Positions 39,301 through 49,593 of a DNA stretch of 64,000 nt are shown here, in pieces; positions within the stretch are counted from its first letter, which is position 1; each line of letters begins with the position of its first letter. The notes beneath the pieces are model-generated. The model was not told where the DNA came from. It did not search any database and was given only the letters and a program-made list of their open reading frames with translations. The position numbers were made by a program, and so were the translations under genes. Source of the DNA: Manis javanica (lineage: Eukaryota > Chordata > Mammalia > Pholidota > Manidae); the NCBI RefSeq assembly GCF_040802235.1, contig NC_133166.1, positions 116,450,991 through 116,514,990 on the forward strand. Direction: 5' to 3'.

Positions 39301-41061
39301 TAGTTATCACACATATGCAAATTAATACTCCAGTGAGGTACCACACACCCACCAGGAACGGTTAAAATTAAAGATGTTGATGATATTGAGAGCTGACGAG
39401 AACGGGAGTATAAAATGGTACAACCATTTTGGAAAACTGACAATTTCTAGGGAAGCTACACATATGTCTATCAAATGACCCAGCAATTCCACTTCAGTGT
39501 ATGTACCACGGAGAAATGGGTTCACATGCCAATAAAAACTTACACATGAATGTTAATAATGTTAATACAACTTTACTTGTAACAACTAAACATGTTTAGG
39601 AACAACTCAAATGTCCAAGACATGTCAAATGTCTTGCCTTTCTTCCTCAGTTCATCTCTAAGAGGGACCCGGAGGACGTCAAAGAGGTGAGGCTCCTGGG
39701 AGGAAGAGGGACCTTTCCCTGATTCCAGAAGAATGAATAATGAAATGGTGGCATAGTCACACATTAGTGAGCTGTACACTTCAGACTTGTACATATTACT
39801 TTGTGTAAATCGTGTCTCAGTTTAAAAAATTTAAAAGGTGAAACAAAAATTACGGAATACCAGCAAGTGAAAAATTCAAGATGCAGAATATCAGCATGTG
39901 TAAATACTAATAAAATAGACCCATCTATTTGCTTTGCAATGTAGAGTTGACTTGCAAGGAGGAATAAGAAAACAGAAGCAATAATTCCTATGAAGATGAT
40001 GAATGGGGACGGTAAGGAAGGGAAAATTATTTATTTTTAGGAGTTATATAAAAACATACCAAAGTAAGGCATGCTGCTTGTTTAAAAAACCAACAGAGTC
40101 ACGGGAAAAGGTTACAATCCCTTGCCACGCCCTACCCACCGCCAGTAGATCTTCCCAAGAACTTTTTTTTTTGGTATTTTTTAGGCCTGGGAAAGGTTGG
40201 GGAAATCTCATTTTAGACATCTAGAACTCTGCACTTAAATCACTCTGCAATTGTCTTCACGCTTTTGCTTCGCTTTAGCAGTGAAGTCTAATGCACCCCT
40301 TTAATAGTTGCTTAGTTCAAAATTCTAAAGGTATAAAAAAATTTATAACCAGTTCTTGTAGATCATTCTACAAATATTCTGTAAAACTGTTTCTATTTTT
40401 AATTCTTTCCCTGGTTTCCTCCACATCCCTAAAGTTGTTACTACTTCACACACCAACTTTCGTCTCTATCGCCTTCCTGCTAGGACAGTAAAAATGGAAA
40501 CTTAATCCTTAAGTTCTTTTGAAGGCTGTATAAAATTTTAAAGTCATAGGTATTATTTTTTGAAAAATTAAAAATAGTTACTCTTTTAAGGGCTTTTATG
40601 TAAATATCACACTAATAAACGCAATTTAACTCCAGGAGATTGGAGTACTAATTAATATTTGGGTTGAGCCAGCTGTCATGTTAAGAAATCCACAGCCTGA
40701 TGTTCACACACCACACGGCGTGTGTATCCACTTCTCGCGGGTCGGGGAGGTGCCGCCCGCGCCCTTTTAAAAGGACCGTACCCGCCCATGGCCCCGCCCC
40801 CTTATAGCTAAAGGTCTCAAAAGGCTCCAACGCAGCCTCCCCTTAAAGGGGAAAGCTATTTCTGTCGGCTAAAAAGGGAACTTCCAGCCGCAGTTTGCCT
40901 TAAGATAAACCACGGTCAGTTCTTGTTAAAAGGGTAAAGGTTCCCGGTGGGCCCGACTTCACCTGAGCGGTCACTTTGTACTCGGTGTAGCCCTTGGGAT
41001 GGTTCCGGGGGTCGGAGACTGTGTAGTGCCGCAGGAAGTCGTCCTTAGCCTGGCGGGACAT
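33382..41061 (-). CDS. SNX15: SNX15, sorting nexin 15
   Basis: PX-MIT sorting nexin acting in endosomal membrane trafficking. Eight exons: 41061-40963, 38329-38294, 38070-37950, 36735-36620, 36508-36340, 36053-35910, 34024-33779 and 33488-33382. Junctions are GT-AG and phases agree; total 345 aa (human 342). The PX domain covers residues 1-130, with the phosphoinositide-binding R51 in WKRYSDFRKLH. A proline-rich linker (ILPPPLIPTPPPDEP) follows, then an acidic motif (EAELALFDPFSKE). The C-terminal MIT domain is about residues 265-345 (YLSQATELITQAL, ending RAEEILHLHLSQLPP). Exon 2 is only 36 nt (FISKRDPEDVKE). Intron 1 (40962-38330) contains an L1 that carries a perfect inverted copy of exon 2. 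The gene is followed in the same direction by SAC3D1 and preceded by ARL2. Confidence 0.97.
33540..33705 (-). repeat. MIR SINE fragment, antisense
   Basis: 'ctccccattttgaaaataag', 'gaaactgcccaaggtgatac' and 'agctggtcagtgagaagcaa' in antisense MIR order, in the last SNX15 intron. Confidence 0.75.
34131..35880. other. SNX15 intron 6, largely unique
   Basis: No second gene, RNA gene or clear repeat recognised. Open frames here lack family similarity. Only short low-complexity patches are seen. Confidence 0.5.
36130..36275 (-). repeat. MIR SINE fragment, antisense
   Basis: 'cccattttagagattaagaa' followed by 'cagagttcctcagcaggtta' and a GGGATC end, in SNX15 intron 5. Confidence 0.65.
36905..37045 (-). 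repeat. L2 LINE 3' end, antisense
   Basis: 'tttatcaaatacctactatg', 'tgctaagttcagaaggtcaa' and 'ctctgccctcatgcatatca' mark the antisense L2 end, in SNX15 intron 3. Confidence 0.7.
37318..37612 (+). mobile_element. hAT-like non-autonomous DNA transposon
   Basis: Begins CCTGTCCAAATGAAATAC, contains 'cacattaaaaaaagtaaaaa' and 'cagccacatgtggcttgtgg', and ends near TTTGGGATAGCAAAGG, so the ends are rough inverted repeats. Old, no coding capacity. Lies in SNX15 intron 3. Confidence 0.65.
37630..37830 (+). repeat. MIR SINE fragment
   Basis: 'attccggttctgccacttac', 'tctctgggcctcggctgcct', then 'cctcagtttccccatctgta' in a second overlapping MIR-like block. Confidence 0.75.
38251..38348 (-). repeat. 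98-bp inverted repeat, arm 1 (contains SNX15 exon 2)
   Basis: This arm holds the 36-nt exon 2 plus its acceptor and donor. It is identical over all 98 bases to the reverse complement of 39632-39729. Similarity stops abruptly at both ends (adjacent bases differ at once). Confidence 0.97.
38440..38590 (+). repeat. MIR SINE fragment
   Basis: 'tgtgcctcagtttcttcatc' and 'tgttaaatgggaggatccct' are diagnostic. In SNX15 intron 1, next to exon 2. Confidence 0.7.
38830..39050 (-). repeat. MIR SINE fragment, antisense
   Basis: 'catgcccatttaaaagatga', 'gattaacatgcccatttaaa' and 'caagatcatacacacacagc' in antisense MIR order, in SNX15 intron 1. Confidence 0.65.
39060..39845 (+). repeat. L1M LINE fragment interrupted by the inverted exon copy
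   Basis: L1 phrases appear in order: 'acaaatcaatactcaaaagg', 'gtttgaatggccaataatca', 'gacccagcaattccacttca', 'gaacaactcaaatgtccaag'. The copy is broken at 39632-39729 by the 98-bp SNX15 exon-2 sequence, then resumes with 'gaatgaataatgaaatggtg'. It ends with an L1-type 3' UTR (TACATATTACTTTGTG). Confidence 0.85.
39632..39729 (+). repeat. 98-bp inverted repeat, arm 2 (ectopic copy of SNX15 exon 2)
   Basis: Exact reverse complement of 38251-38348, so on the plus strand it reads acceptor, exon 2 (ISKRDPEDVKE codons) and donor in sense. Relative to SNX15 it is antisense. It has no poly(A) tail and carries intron sequence, so it is not a retrocopy. It lies inside an L1 in SNX15 intron 1. Confidence 0.97.
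39846..40962. other. SNX15 intron 1 remainder
   Basis: A/T-rich unique sequence to about 40680, then GC-rich sequence close to exon 1 with GCCCGCGCCC and GGCCCCGCCCCC (Sp1-like). Nothing coding is supported. Confidence 0.5.
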
Positions 41062-42799
41062 GTCAGCCGAGGTGGAGCCGAGCAGCCAGCCAGCCTCCGG
41101 CTCCTCCACGCCGTCCCGTCCCCCACCCCGCCCCTCCCGGTTAGTGATCACGGGCTTCAGCCAGGCCCGGGCCTGCGCCCTTCAGCCTTAGGCCTAGGGA
41201 GCTACTCGCAAGCGACAGCGCAGTTCTTGGCTTGAGACCGAGGCCAAGGGAGCGTCTAAAAAGTTTTCGGTATCTGGTAAAGTGTGAACCAAGCAATTTG
41301 AGAGTAAGGGTTGAAGGGGTGGGTCCTCAACTCAGCGTTCAAGCCCACACCAGCACACGTCTCCAAACACATCTCCTCTGCTTCTTTCATCCATCTACCC
41401 AACTTTTATTATGTCCCATGTGCGCCAAAAATAGCCAAATATTTTTCCTGTCTCCCTCCATTTTCGCTAATTCATGTTTCCTGGAAGGGTGGGGGAAGCA
41501 AAAAGAACTAAGTACCAGGATGGTAACACGGGTTTTGAAATCATACTTCTTACTGTGTGCGCTTCCTTTCCCTTAACTACCTGAGCCTCAGTTTCCCATC
41601 TCTAGAACGGGGCATGTCATCATGAAATCTACCACAGTGAAGGTTTCTTTCCTTAGTTGGTGCATCCAACATTCAGGCCCCACACCGACACCTACCCCTC
41701 TGCCTCTTTGTTAGCCCTAGATCTTTGTTTGGAAGTAGTTCTCTGTTACGTGTAGCTCTCCAGCCTCCTACCCCAGAATCCGAAGGTGCCAGCTCCTTTC
41801 CTTGCTCCAGGTCCCAGGTCGGGGTGGGGGACTGTCTCCTGAAGCCTGAATCTTGAGTGAGGGACACGGCACAGGGCCTGGCAAGAAGACCCAGTTGTTC
41901 CTGGAGTACAATGTTGTCTGGGTTTGGCCCCCCAGCCTCTGGAGCACTCTTGTTTTCCAAGCCTGGGTGTGCAACCTCACTGGATGCTGTGAGTTCCTAG
42001 TATCCTTCCTAAAACCTTCCTTTCTACTGATGGCATTTGTAACCTGTGTCTGGGGCAGACCATTGAAGGCCCGACCCATAGTACTGCTACCAGGTTGTGA
42101 AGCTTAAATGCATTTGCACGAGGGGAGTGCTTGGGAGCTCGTGGCCACAACCGGAGCTCAGCCGTGTGGGTGCTATGCGCCACTTTCCAGGAAGAAGCAC
42201 AAAGCAGACTCTCAAATCAGACTCCTAGAAACTCGGACAGTGGGTAGATCATCCAGGAGGTGCTCAGGAGGAGACTGAGATGGGATGGTATCTCCTCACA
42301 CAATATTCACCAGGGATCCTCAAGACCCCGTTAGACCTTGCTCCTGGTCCAAAGCTCTCAGCAGGCCCATAGCTCCAAGTCTCCTTCTCACCCGTCATTC
42401 ACTCTCCTTCCTGGCCCAGCAGCTCTCAGTTTCCCGCTTTTCCCTTCTTTCTCCCTGTGCTCTCCATGCCCTCTCCTATCTGATCAATTTAACCTCTGGC
42501 TTTCTCCAGATTTCTGACTCCACCAGTTCAAGAGAAGCAAATAGAAGACCTTCTTAGAAGGCAGGTGAGAGGGGAATGCTGCAAATGCACAGCTGCCGGG
42601 GACCTGCTCCCCATATTCCCACCGGTCTGCTGCACTATGTGAGGCAGACTTTCCACCACAGCTCAAACTCCCCATCCCTAGGCCTTTGTGACAAGTATGA
42701 CCTTGTTTCTTCTTTGTCTCTAACTATGCATTATTCACATTTCAAATCATGTATGCTTCTTACAAGGACCCCCAGGAGGACCTAAACACTGGGGTGACT
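41062..42799. other. SNX15 upstream region
   Basis: 41062-41200 is GC-rich and is the likely SNX15 promoter, with CCCCGCCCCTCCC near 41120. A MIR fragment lies at about 41520-41640 ('cctgagcctcagtttcccat') and weak L2-like sequence near 42380-42480. No gene is recognised. Confidence 0.5.
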
Positions 42800-43320
42800 C
42801 AGCTGATTGGTGGGTGGCTGAGTTCACATTGGTTGTAAGGTAGAGCAGGGACATGGGACAAGGGCCATGCCATTATAAAATCTACTTAGTTTATTAACCC
42901 ATAATGGTCTCTTCTTCCAGCAACCTTAATCAATTAAGTAACACTGTAACCAGGACAGAAAAAGACCTCCATAGTGGATAAAGAATGCCAAGATACTAAT
43001 CCACACAGTCACCTAGATAACCCCATTCTTAAGACAAAATTTCAAAGGAAATACTAATCACCTATATACATCAGGCCTTATACTGACCCCTACCCAAAAG
43101 ACTCCATAAAACCCCAAGCCCTAACCCCTTTAAGCATACCTCTTCTCTCTGAGGATGCCAGAACTTACCCCCTTCAAGTGTGTACTTTGCTTAAATAAAC
43201 TTTCCTTGCTGCTTAGCCTATTGCAAGTTGTCTCTGAATACTCTCTTACAACAGAGACAAGAACCTGGAACTTAATCAGGCTCAAGGGAGCCCCTCCAAC
43301 ATCCACCACTGGTGGTAAGT
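42800..43320 (+). mobile_element. LTR of an endogenous retrovirus (solo, ERV1-like)
   Basis: Carries a CATAAAACCCC box-like motif near 43106 and AATAAA at about 43194 followed by CTTTCCTTGCTGCTT, the U3-R-U5 order of a retroviral LTR. No internal coding region is adjacent. Ends approximate; family not assigned. Confidence 0.55.
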
Positions 43321-43679
43321 GTCTGTCACTTTGCTATTTTATTTAACTTTCTAGTTGTAAACACAAGCCTTTTCTCTCTCTGTTTTATTACAAGTAGGGA
43401 AGTGGCTGAGGGGGAACCTCTGCTTATGGGGGCTTGCGTGTTCCCATCACCTGGGTGACCTGGATGGGACTGCAGCCATATGATCACATTCTTTAGCAGC
43501 CTGCCCAGACATCTCCTTTTCTTTGTCTTGGATAGTTCCAAGAACATAAACTCACTCCATCCAGTGCTCGAAGGCTCCCCCAGTTATGGGGTGGTAGGGA
43601 TATAATTCCCACGCTATGCAGATCCAAGCAGACATTGGATGCCAGGTGACCCTGGCTTTAGGAGTTGGCAAGTGAAATA

Positions 43680-44440
43680 TAGTGAGTCATAAGAAATACG
43701 TATTGACCAAATATACTATTTCCCAGGTATATTTGGTCTTCATCCACAGTTCCTGAAAACACTGCATTGCAGTGTTGTAAAGCACGTTAATGAGAGACTT
43801 TCGGATGCCCACCCCCCGCCCTGCAAAGCCAATGGCCAGTAATTTAGTCAATCATGATTACACAGTGGAGTGCTCACAAAAAAAAACTCCTAAGAGTTTA
43901 TTGCTCTCTTGGATGCTGCTTCTCTGTTGAAGGGATCTTGTACGCTTGGGGAGCCAGAACGCCTCTGTGCTGGGCAGCAAGGCCCCAAGCTCCAGGCAGA
44001 CAGAAGCTCCTTTGTTTAGGACCTTGCCCTGTGTATCTCTTCATCTGGCTGTTAACTTGTATCTTTTATGGTATCCTTAAGTAAACTGGTAAATGTGTTT
44101 TCCTGCTTTCTGTGAGCTTCTCTAGCAAATTAATTGAACCTAAGGGGGAGGTCGTGGGAACATCCAATCTGTAGCGGGTAGGTCGGAACAGAAGCACAGG
44201 TAAGCCTGGGGCCTGCAACTGGCCTCTGGAGTGGGGAGTGGAGGGCCGTCTTGTAGGACGGAGCCCTTAACCTGGGGAATCTGGTGCTGCCTCTGGGCAG
44301 ATAGCATCAGAATTGAGTTGAGTTCTTGGACACCCTACTGGTGTTCAAGAATTGTGTGGTGTTGTATGTGGGAAGACCCCTCACACGCACACACATATGC
44401 ACGCAACGCTCGCACACACATTGGAATTGGGTTCGGGAAC
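43680..44440 (+). mobile_element. LTR fossil, left copy of a direct pair (ERVL/MaLR-like)
   Basis: Homologous over most of its length with 47200-48060. Shared phrases include 'ggctgttaacttgtatc', 'taaactggtaaatgtgt', 'gaacctaagggggaggtc' and 'aatctggtgctg'. This is an old mammalian LTR type. Both copies point right. Worn; no gene remains between the pair. Confidence 0.7.
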
Positions 44441-44734
44441 CCAAAAGGAGTTCTACTACTGTTACACTGCTGTACACTATTACCGTGGATAACATTTGTG
44501 TTGTATGGGAAGGAAAACACACACAGCAAGGGATCTGCCCTACAACTGAGCAAGTGTTCAATGACCTTTCTTCTTCTCCCCTTTGTTCCATCTCACTTTC
44601 CATCATCTGCATGACTGCACAAATAAAAGGGCCACTCTTCCTGGCACTATGCAACTTTGACACTTGCTATTACTTTGCTTTAAAAAATTCCTCCTTGTTT
44701 GCGCTTGTTTGACCTGTTTATGAATTCTTTCTGG

Positions 44735-44968
44735 ATCAGAGTCAAGCACTGTCTCCTGGGTTGAGGTTTCACCTGGTGCACAAGGAGAGACCTCTCAGGA
44801 CAGGGCTGCCTGCTGACAGCTGCATTTGCCTGAGTGCCTGCTGATTCAAATAACAATAATTATAGCTAATGTTATACAGTTCTTATTGTTGCCAGGCAGC
44901 TGCATCTGGGAGGTCTCTCCCTGCGCACCAGGTGAAACCTCAACCTGGGTTCTTGACTCTGAACGAGA
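44735..44968. repeat. Inverted repeat of about 55 bp with a 115-bp spacer
   Basis: Left arm about 44736-44796 (TCAGAGTCAAG, GGTTGAGGTTTCACCTGGTG, GAGAGACCTC). Right arm about 44911-44965 is its reverse complement with a few differences. The right arm runs into further LTR-like sequence to about 45175, so this is probably two opposed LTR ends. Confidence 0.7.
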
Positions 44969-45181
44969 AAGAATTCTCGAGCAGGTCTGAAGAGTGTAGG
45001 GAAGGAAGGAATTCATTAGAGCAAGAGTAGTAATGAATGGCAGCGGCCTTGCAGGCAGCTGAGAGCAGGAATATGCAGAGGTGCAGAGGGAAATTTTGCT
45101 AAACATTTTCTTGGTATAGCGTAGATTTCCTTGCCATCTCTTAAAGTCAGGGTCACTTGGCGTCTGGTGTGTGCTTGGATA

Positions 45182-46045
45182 TGTTAGGCAGGAAAATAGA
45201 TATGAGCGGGGTGGAAAGAGAACAAGGTCAGTAAAGCCCCCTAGAAAGGACTCAGTTAACCAGTTAAAACTGGAAATCCAGAAAAGACTCAGAGTTAATG
45301 AGTTAATCAGTTAAAGCTCAAAAGGTCAAGAGCAACTTGGCCTTGAATGTCTGAGTATTCCCCAGATAAGGAAAAGTATCTGAGCACAGCCTGTGTCTTC
45401 ACTGTGTCAATTAGATCATTGTAAAATTTACTCTAGCCTGCTAAAAGGCCCACCTATAAACAGCATAATAAAGACAGATGATCCCACCTTAAAGCCAAAA
45501 TTGCATTTTGAAAAAAAAACAGTAAGTTTAAGAAGAAAGATTCTTAACATACTCTTTAGCAAACAAATAACTGCCCACCTTGGAGGAAGGGCTGACAGTG
45601 TTGATTGATATGCTCCCAAACCAGGAAGCTGCTATCCTGGGACAGGACCAGAGCAGTAATGTCTGTGTTAAACTAATTTCGCAGAATTACCTAGAGGACT
45701 GATAAGAAACTCAATGTCTCATCAAAGATACTTGAGACCATTTAACAAGTCCACACCCCTAGCCCTTTGTCACATTCCTGAAAAATCCTTGAAAGGGGGA
45801 ACCCTCCACCTTTCAGGTCGCTCCTCTGAGGTCGCCCCGCACTTTGAGTGTGTAACCTTTTAATCTTAAAACTCTTTCTCTCCAACCTTTCAGGGCGCTC
45901 CTCTCTCTCTGAGGTCGCCTGCACTTTCTAAGTAACTTTAAGTAAAACCTTTACTCGGCTTCACTGTGTCTCTGCCCTTCAGTTCTTTGTCGCGGCGGGG
46001 GCAGGAGCCGAGGAAAATACACAGCGCCTCTCCCCCAGCAGATCT
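45182..46045 (+). mobile_element. LTR fossil, forward copy of an inverted pair
   Basis: Starts TGTTAGGCAGGAAAATAGA and matches the reverse complement of 46250-47030 in long blocks ('gagttaatcagttaaagctc', 'ccagataaggaaaa', 'gctaaaaggccca'). Related to the solo LTR at 11122-11811. No retroviral gene remains. Confidence 0.7.
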
Positions 46046-46249
46046 ACACCGTATGGAGACTAGCCCCCGTCACTCTGGGGTTTGGGGAGCCATGGAGCAC
46101 GGGATGGAGTGAGATTGTGTTCTGAGAACTTTGCAAAGAAGGGAGATTTTCAGGCACGCTCCTGCAGCTGCAGTTCCCTCTGCGTCACCCAGGCGACGGA
46201 AACTTGCAGGCCCAAATCTGAGTTCTCAGCAGCTCCTCCCTACTTATCA

Positions 46250-47030
46250 GAGGTAAAATGAAGACTTGGAGATAGAATGAAATAGCAAAAAGACAAAACT
46301 CATTAAGTTAAGCAGAGAGGAGGCTTTATTTAAAGGCATGCACTTAAAGAGAAAAAAGTGCAGGTGTCCTCAGAGAGGAGGCATTCTAAAAAGCTAGGGT
46401 TTCTGTCTTTAAAAAAAGCATTTTTAAAGGACCAGGGGATATAGGCTTGTAAAGTGGTCTCAAAATGCTTTTTTCCAGTGAGAGACATTAAGTATCTTCT
46501 ATTATTAGCCCTCCAGGTAATTCTGCAAAATTAGTTTAACACAAAAAATTTACTGATCTAGTTCCTCTCCAAGACAGCAGCGTCCTTCTGGGAGCATATC
46601 AATCAAGATCGCTTGCCCCGCCCCGAAGGTGCGCTGAGTTATTGTCTGTTTAAATTAATCCTGATGGTTGTCTCCTGCCCAGGTTGCACATTACTTGATT
46701 AGGGGCTGGAGGAGGGAAAAACAGCATATAGGTTAAATTAAAGAATAAGCAGCTGGGCCTTTTAGCAGGATAAAGTAAATCTTACAATGGCATGATCTGA
46801 CACAATAAAGACCTGGGCTGTGTGTTCTGATACTTGTCTTTATCTGGGGAATATCTGGATTCTGGATACTCCAAATTACTCCTGGCCTTTGGAGCTTTAA
46901 CTGATTAACTCACTCTGTGAGTCTTCGGGGTTTTCTAGTTTTATCTGGTTAACTCTTTGAGTCCCTGTTAGTGGGCTTTATTGTGTCTCCACCCCACTCT
47001 TATCTATTCTTCTGCCTAAAACACCCAACA
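46250..47030 (-). mobile_element. LTR fossil, reverse copy of an inverted pair
   Basis: Mirror of 45182-46045. Read leftwards it starts TGTTGGGTGTTTTAGGCAG. It carries an AATAAA-type signal near its far end (reverse complement of TTTATTTAAAGG near 46325). About 200 bp of non-matching sequence separates the two arms. Confidence 0.7.
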
Positions 47031-47199
47031 CTCCTTTCCCTTCTTCCACACTAACAGAGCCCAGATTTTGCACAGGTCTCTAACCCTCCAGAAAGGACTC
47101 CTAATGCCAGTTTAGGAGTAAATCTTTGTGTCTATTCCTCATCTTTCCTTTAGAAAAAATATCCTTCCCTCATCAGACATTTGATACAGTAATTTATAA

Positions 47200-48060
47200 A
47201 AAGTAGTTACTTGGTCATTCAATCCACCACCAACATATTTCTCAGATGTACCTGGTCTACACCCACAGTTCCTAAAAATGCTTCAGAGCCATAAAGGTGA
47301 AATGGGTGTCTTGTTATGTTAATGAGAAGACTTTGGGGCCCCACCCAAGGGCGGCAGCTGGTTGCCAGGGAGGGGTACAACCTGGTAATTAGAAGGTAGG
47401 AACTTTGAGCTCCCAGCCCCACCCTCCAGGGAAGAGGGACTAGAGGTTGAATCAGCCAAAGGCCAATAATAGTCAATCATGACTATGTAATGAAACCTCC
47501 ATAAAAACCCATGTGAACAGGCTTTTGACACCCCAAACCGCCCCCCCTTTTTTTGCACCCAGCCTCCTGGAGAGCTTCCATGCTTGGGGAACAAGAATGC
47601 TTCCACGTGCCACCAAGACAGACTTCAAGACAGGAGCTTATTTGGGACTTTGCCCTATGTATCTTCACCTGGCTGTTAACTTGTATCCTTTATAGTATCA
47701 TTTATTAAACTGGTAAATGTGTCTCCCTGAGTTCTGTGAGCTGCTCTAAGAAATTAATGGAACCTAAGGGGGAGGTCATTGGAACCTCCAGTCTACATAG
47801 CATGTTGGTCAGAAGCACAGGGAACAGCCTGGGGCTTGCGACTGTCAGCTGAAGTGGTGGGTCGGGGGAGTCCTGTGGGACTGTACCCTTAAAGTGTAGA
47901 ATCTGGTGCTGTAACTGGGCAGATAATGTGGAAATTTAGTTGAATTCTCATACACCATTGGGGTGTCATTGTTTGGGGTCATGCATAGGGAACCCCCCAC
48001 CAACACATGGCACACATTGGAATTGGGTCCAGGAATCTTGACACATTAGGCCCCTCATTC
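47200..48060 (+). mobile_element. LTR fossil, right copy of a direct pair (ERVL/MaLR-like)
   Basis: Partner of 43680-44440 in the same orientation, about 3.5 kb away. Contains CATAAAAACCCATG near 47500 and the TAAACTGGTAAATGTG block near 47705. The sequence between the pair is occupied by other LTRs rather than a retroviral interior. Confidence 0.7.
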
Positions 48061-48079
48061 TGGCATTTGCAGAGAGAAG

Positions 48080-48205
48080 AACTGAAGCCACTTAGCAGGG
48101 TGTAGTGGCTAGTATGCTGGATCTCCATCCCAGCTCCCCTACCTCCTAGTAGGGCAGCGGGCAAGTTCCATAACTTGAAAGCTCATTTCCTGCATAAAAT
48201 GGGGA
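48080..48205 (+). repeat. MIR SINE fragment
   Basis: 'gtgtagtggctagtatgctg' and 'cctgcataaaatggggatac' mark a sense MIR. Confidence 0.6.
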
Positions 48206-48214
48206 TACTGAGTA

Positions 48215-48510
48215 TAACTCCAGGGGGGAAACCCTGGGGCAAAATACCTTTGAAACAGGAGATCAGTCAAAGGGAGAGATCAATTGGGAGAAACCCATTT
48301 ATTTCTTACAAGCAGACGTCCCACATCTCTCTTGACCCAGTTGCAGAAGAGAGCTCCACCCAGCCTCTGGTCCAGATAAGCCCTCACTCACCCATTGAAT
48401 TACCTATTCATCTGGAGGTAACTACTCTCCACCCCTTGGAAACACTTACTGATGGGGAGATGCTCTAAAGCCAGGCGACAGATTCTGGAAATACTGCAAT
48501 TTGGCCCATA
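48215..48510 (-). mobile_element. LTR fragment, second copy of the 10.6-kb family
   Basis: Aligns with 10575-10900: 'gggcaaaatacctttgaaac', 'tcagtcaaagggagagatca', 'ccagataagccctcac', 'tctaaagccaggcgacagat'. Worn solo fragment; same orientation as the first copy. Confidence 0.55.
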
Positions 48511-49290
48511 CCGAGTCAGTATCAATAGTGACACTGCTTAGTGCTCTTCTTGACCGTGATGCCAAGTGGAGCATGCTTCCAACAGAACCCTACAGGGTAG
48601 GCAGCCACGGGCAGGGCAGAGCAGGGGCCCTGGGAGGACATCCATCTGCCCTGCCAATCTAGGGCAGCCCAGGTATTCTTACCTAGCAGGGCCTCTGCTT
48701 GGTGGAGTGCCAACGGCCTTCGGGGTTCCCCTGCTCTGGGCCGGCTCGCCCTGCCAGATGCTCACATCCACCCCCACGCGCGTCCTCACCTCTCCCCATT
48801 TCCCAGGAGCCCCTGCTTACCATTCCTCCATCCTGATTCCCTCTCTGCTGAACCGATGCTGCCTTGTACAGTGGTACAGGTTGTCCACTACATGTGGGCT
48901 CTGGCTGCAGTGGGAAATTGGGAGCTGAAATCCAGCTCATGTTCCATTTAACAAGCCATGGACCCTGGTGTGGGGCTGTCTTTTTCTAACTCACACCTCT
49001 GAGGGCAGAAGTAACTTTGGTATACTGACTTCGCCCTTGCTCTAAGCAACTACTCACTCTTCACACCCCGCTTTAACGTCACCTCCTCTGGAAAGCCTAC
49101 CTGGACTCTTCCAAACGGAGTTGGTTGCAGCCCCACCCTGTGCTTCTGTAAGTCTTTGCACATCTCTTTGATGCAGTAGCAGTCAGCCCTTTGGCTGAAA
49201 CGATCTGTTTCTCTCTGTCCCCTTTGGCCTTTGGGCTCCAGGTGGTCTCTTAAAGCTGTTCAGTCAACAAATGACTCAGGCAGGAATCAG
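48511..49290. other. Intergenic 3' of ARL2, with a sense L2
   Basis: Mostly unique sequence to about 49030. At about 49040-49250 a sense L2 is visible ('aacgtcacctcctctggaaa', 'ctttgcacatctctttgatg'). Confidence 0.6.
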
Positions 49291-49301
49291 GTAAGGAATG
49301 A

Positions 49302-49307
49302 TTTATT
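49302..49307 (-). terminator. ARL2 poly(A) signal
   Basis: AATAAA on the minus strand 287 bp past the ARL2 stop codon, followed leftwards by CATTCCTTACCTGATT. It gives a short 3' UTR of about 0.3 kb. Confidence 0.75.
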
Positions 49308-49593
49308 CTCACAGCTGAGCAAAGGACAAGGCTCACAGCCTTGGTAGCAGCAGAGGCAGCCCCCTCCTCTTGGTATGGCAGCTGCAGGTGGGCCGGGTCA
49401 AGAGCCAGGGCGGCTGCCCTCCCACCACAGGGGCTGGCTGGCCACAGAGCAGCAGTGGGTGACAGCAGTGGCAGGTTACAGACAAGGACGGGGAGTGTTA
49501 GTCAGGCTGGCTGACTCCCATCCCCTCCCTGCGTGGTGCTTGGTGAGAGGCTGGGGGCGCCTGGACTGTGAGATGGCAGTCATCCGGAGCAGC

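Noticed and set aside
39573-39794. A minus-strand frame repeating a peptide also found at 38252-38347
   Set aside because: It is merely the antisense translation of the inverted SNX15 exon copy, not a second gene.
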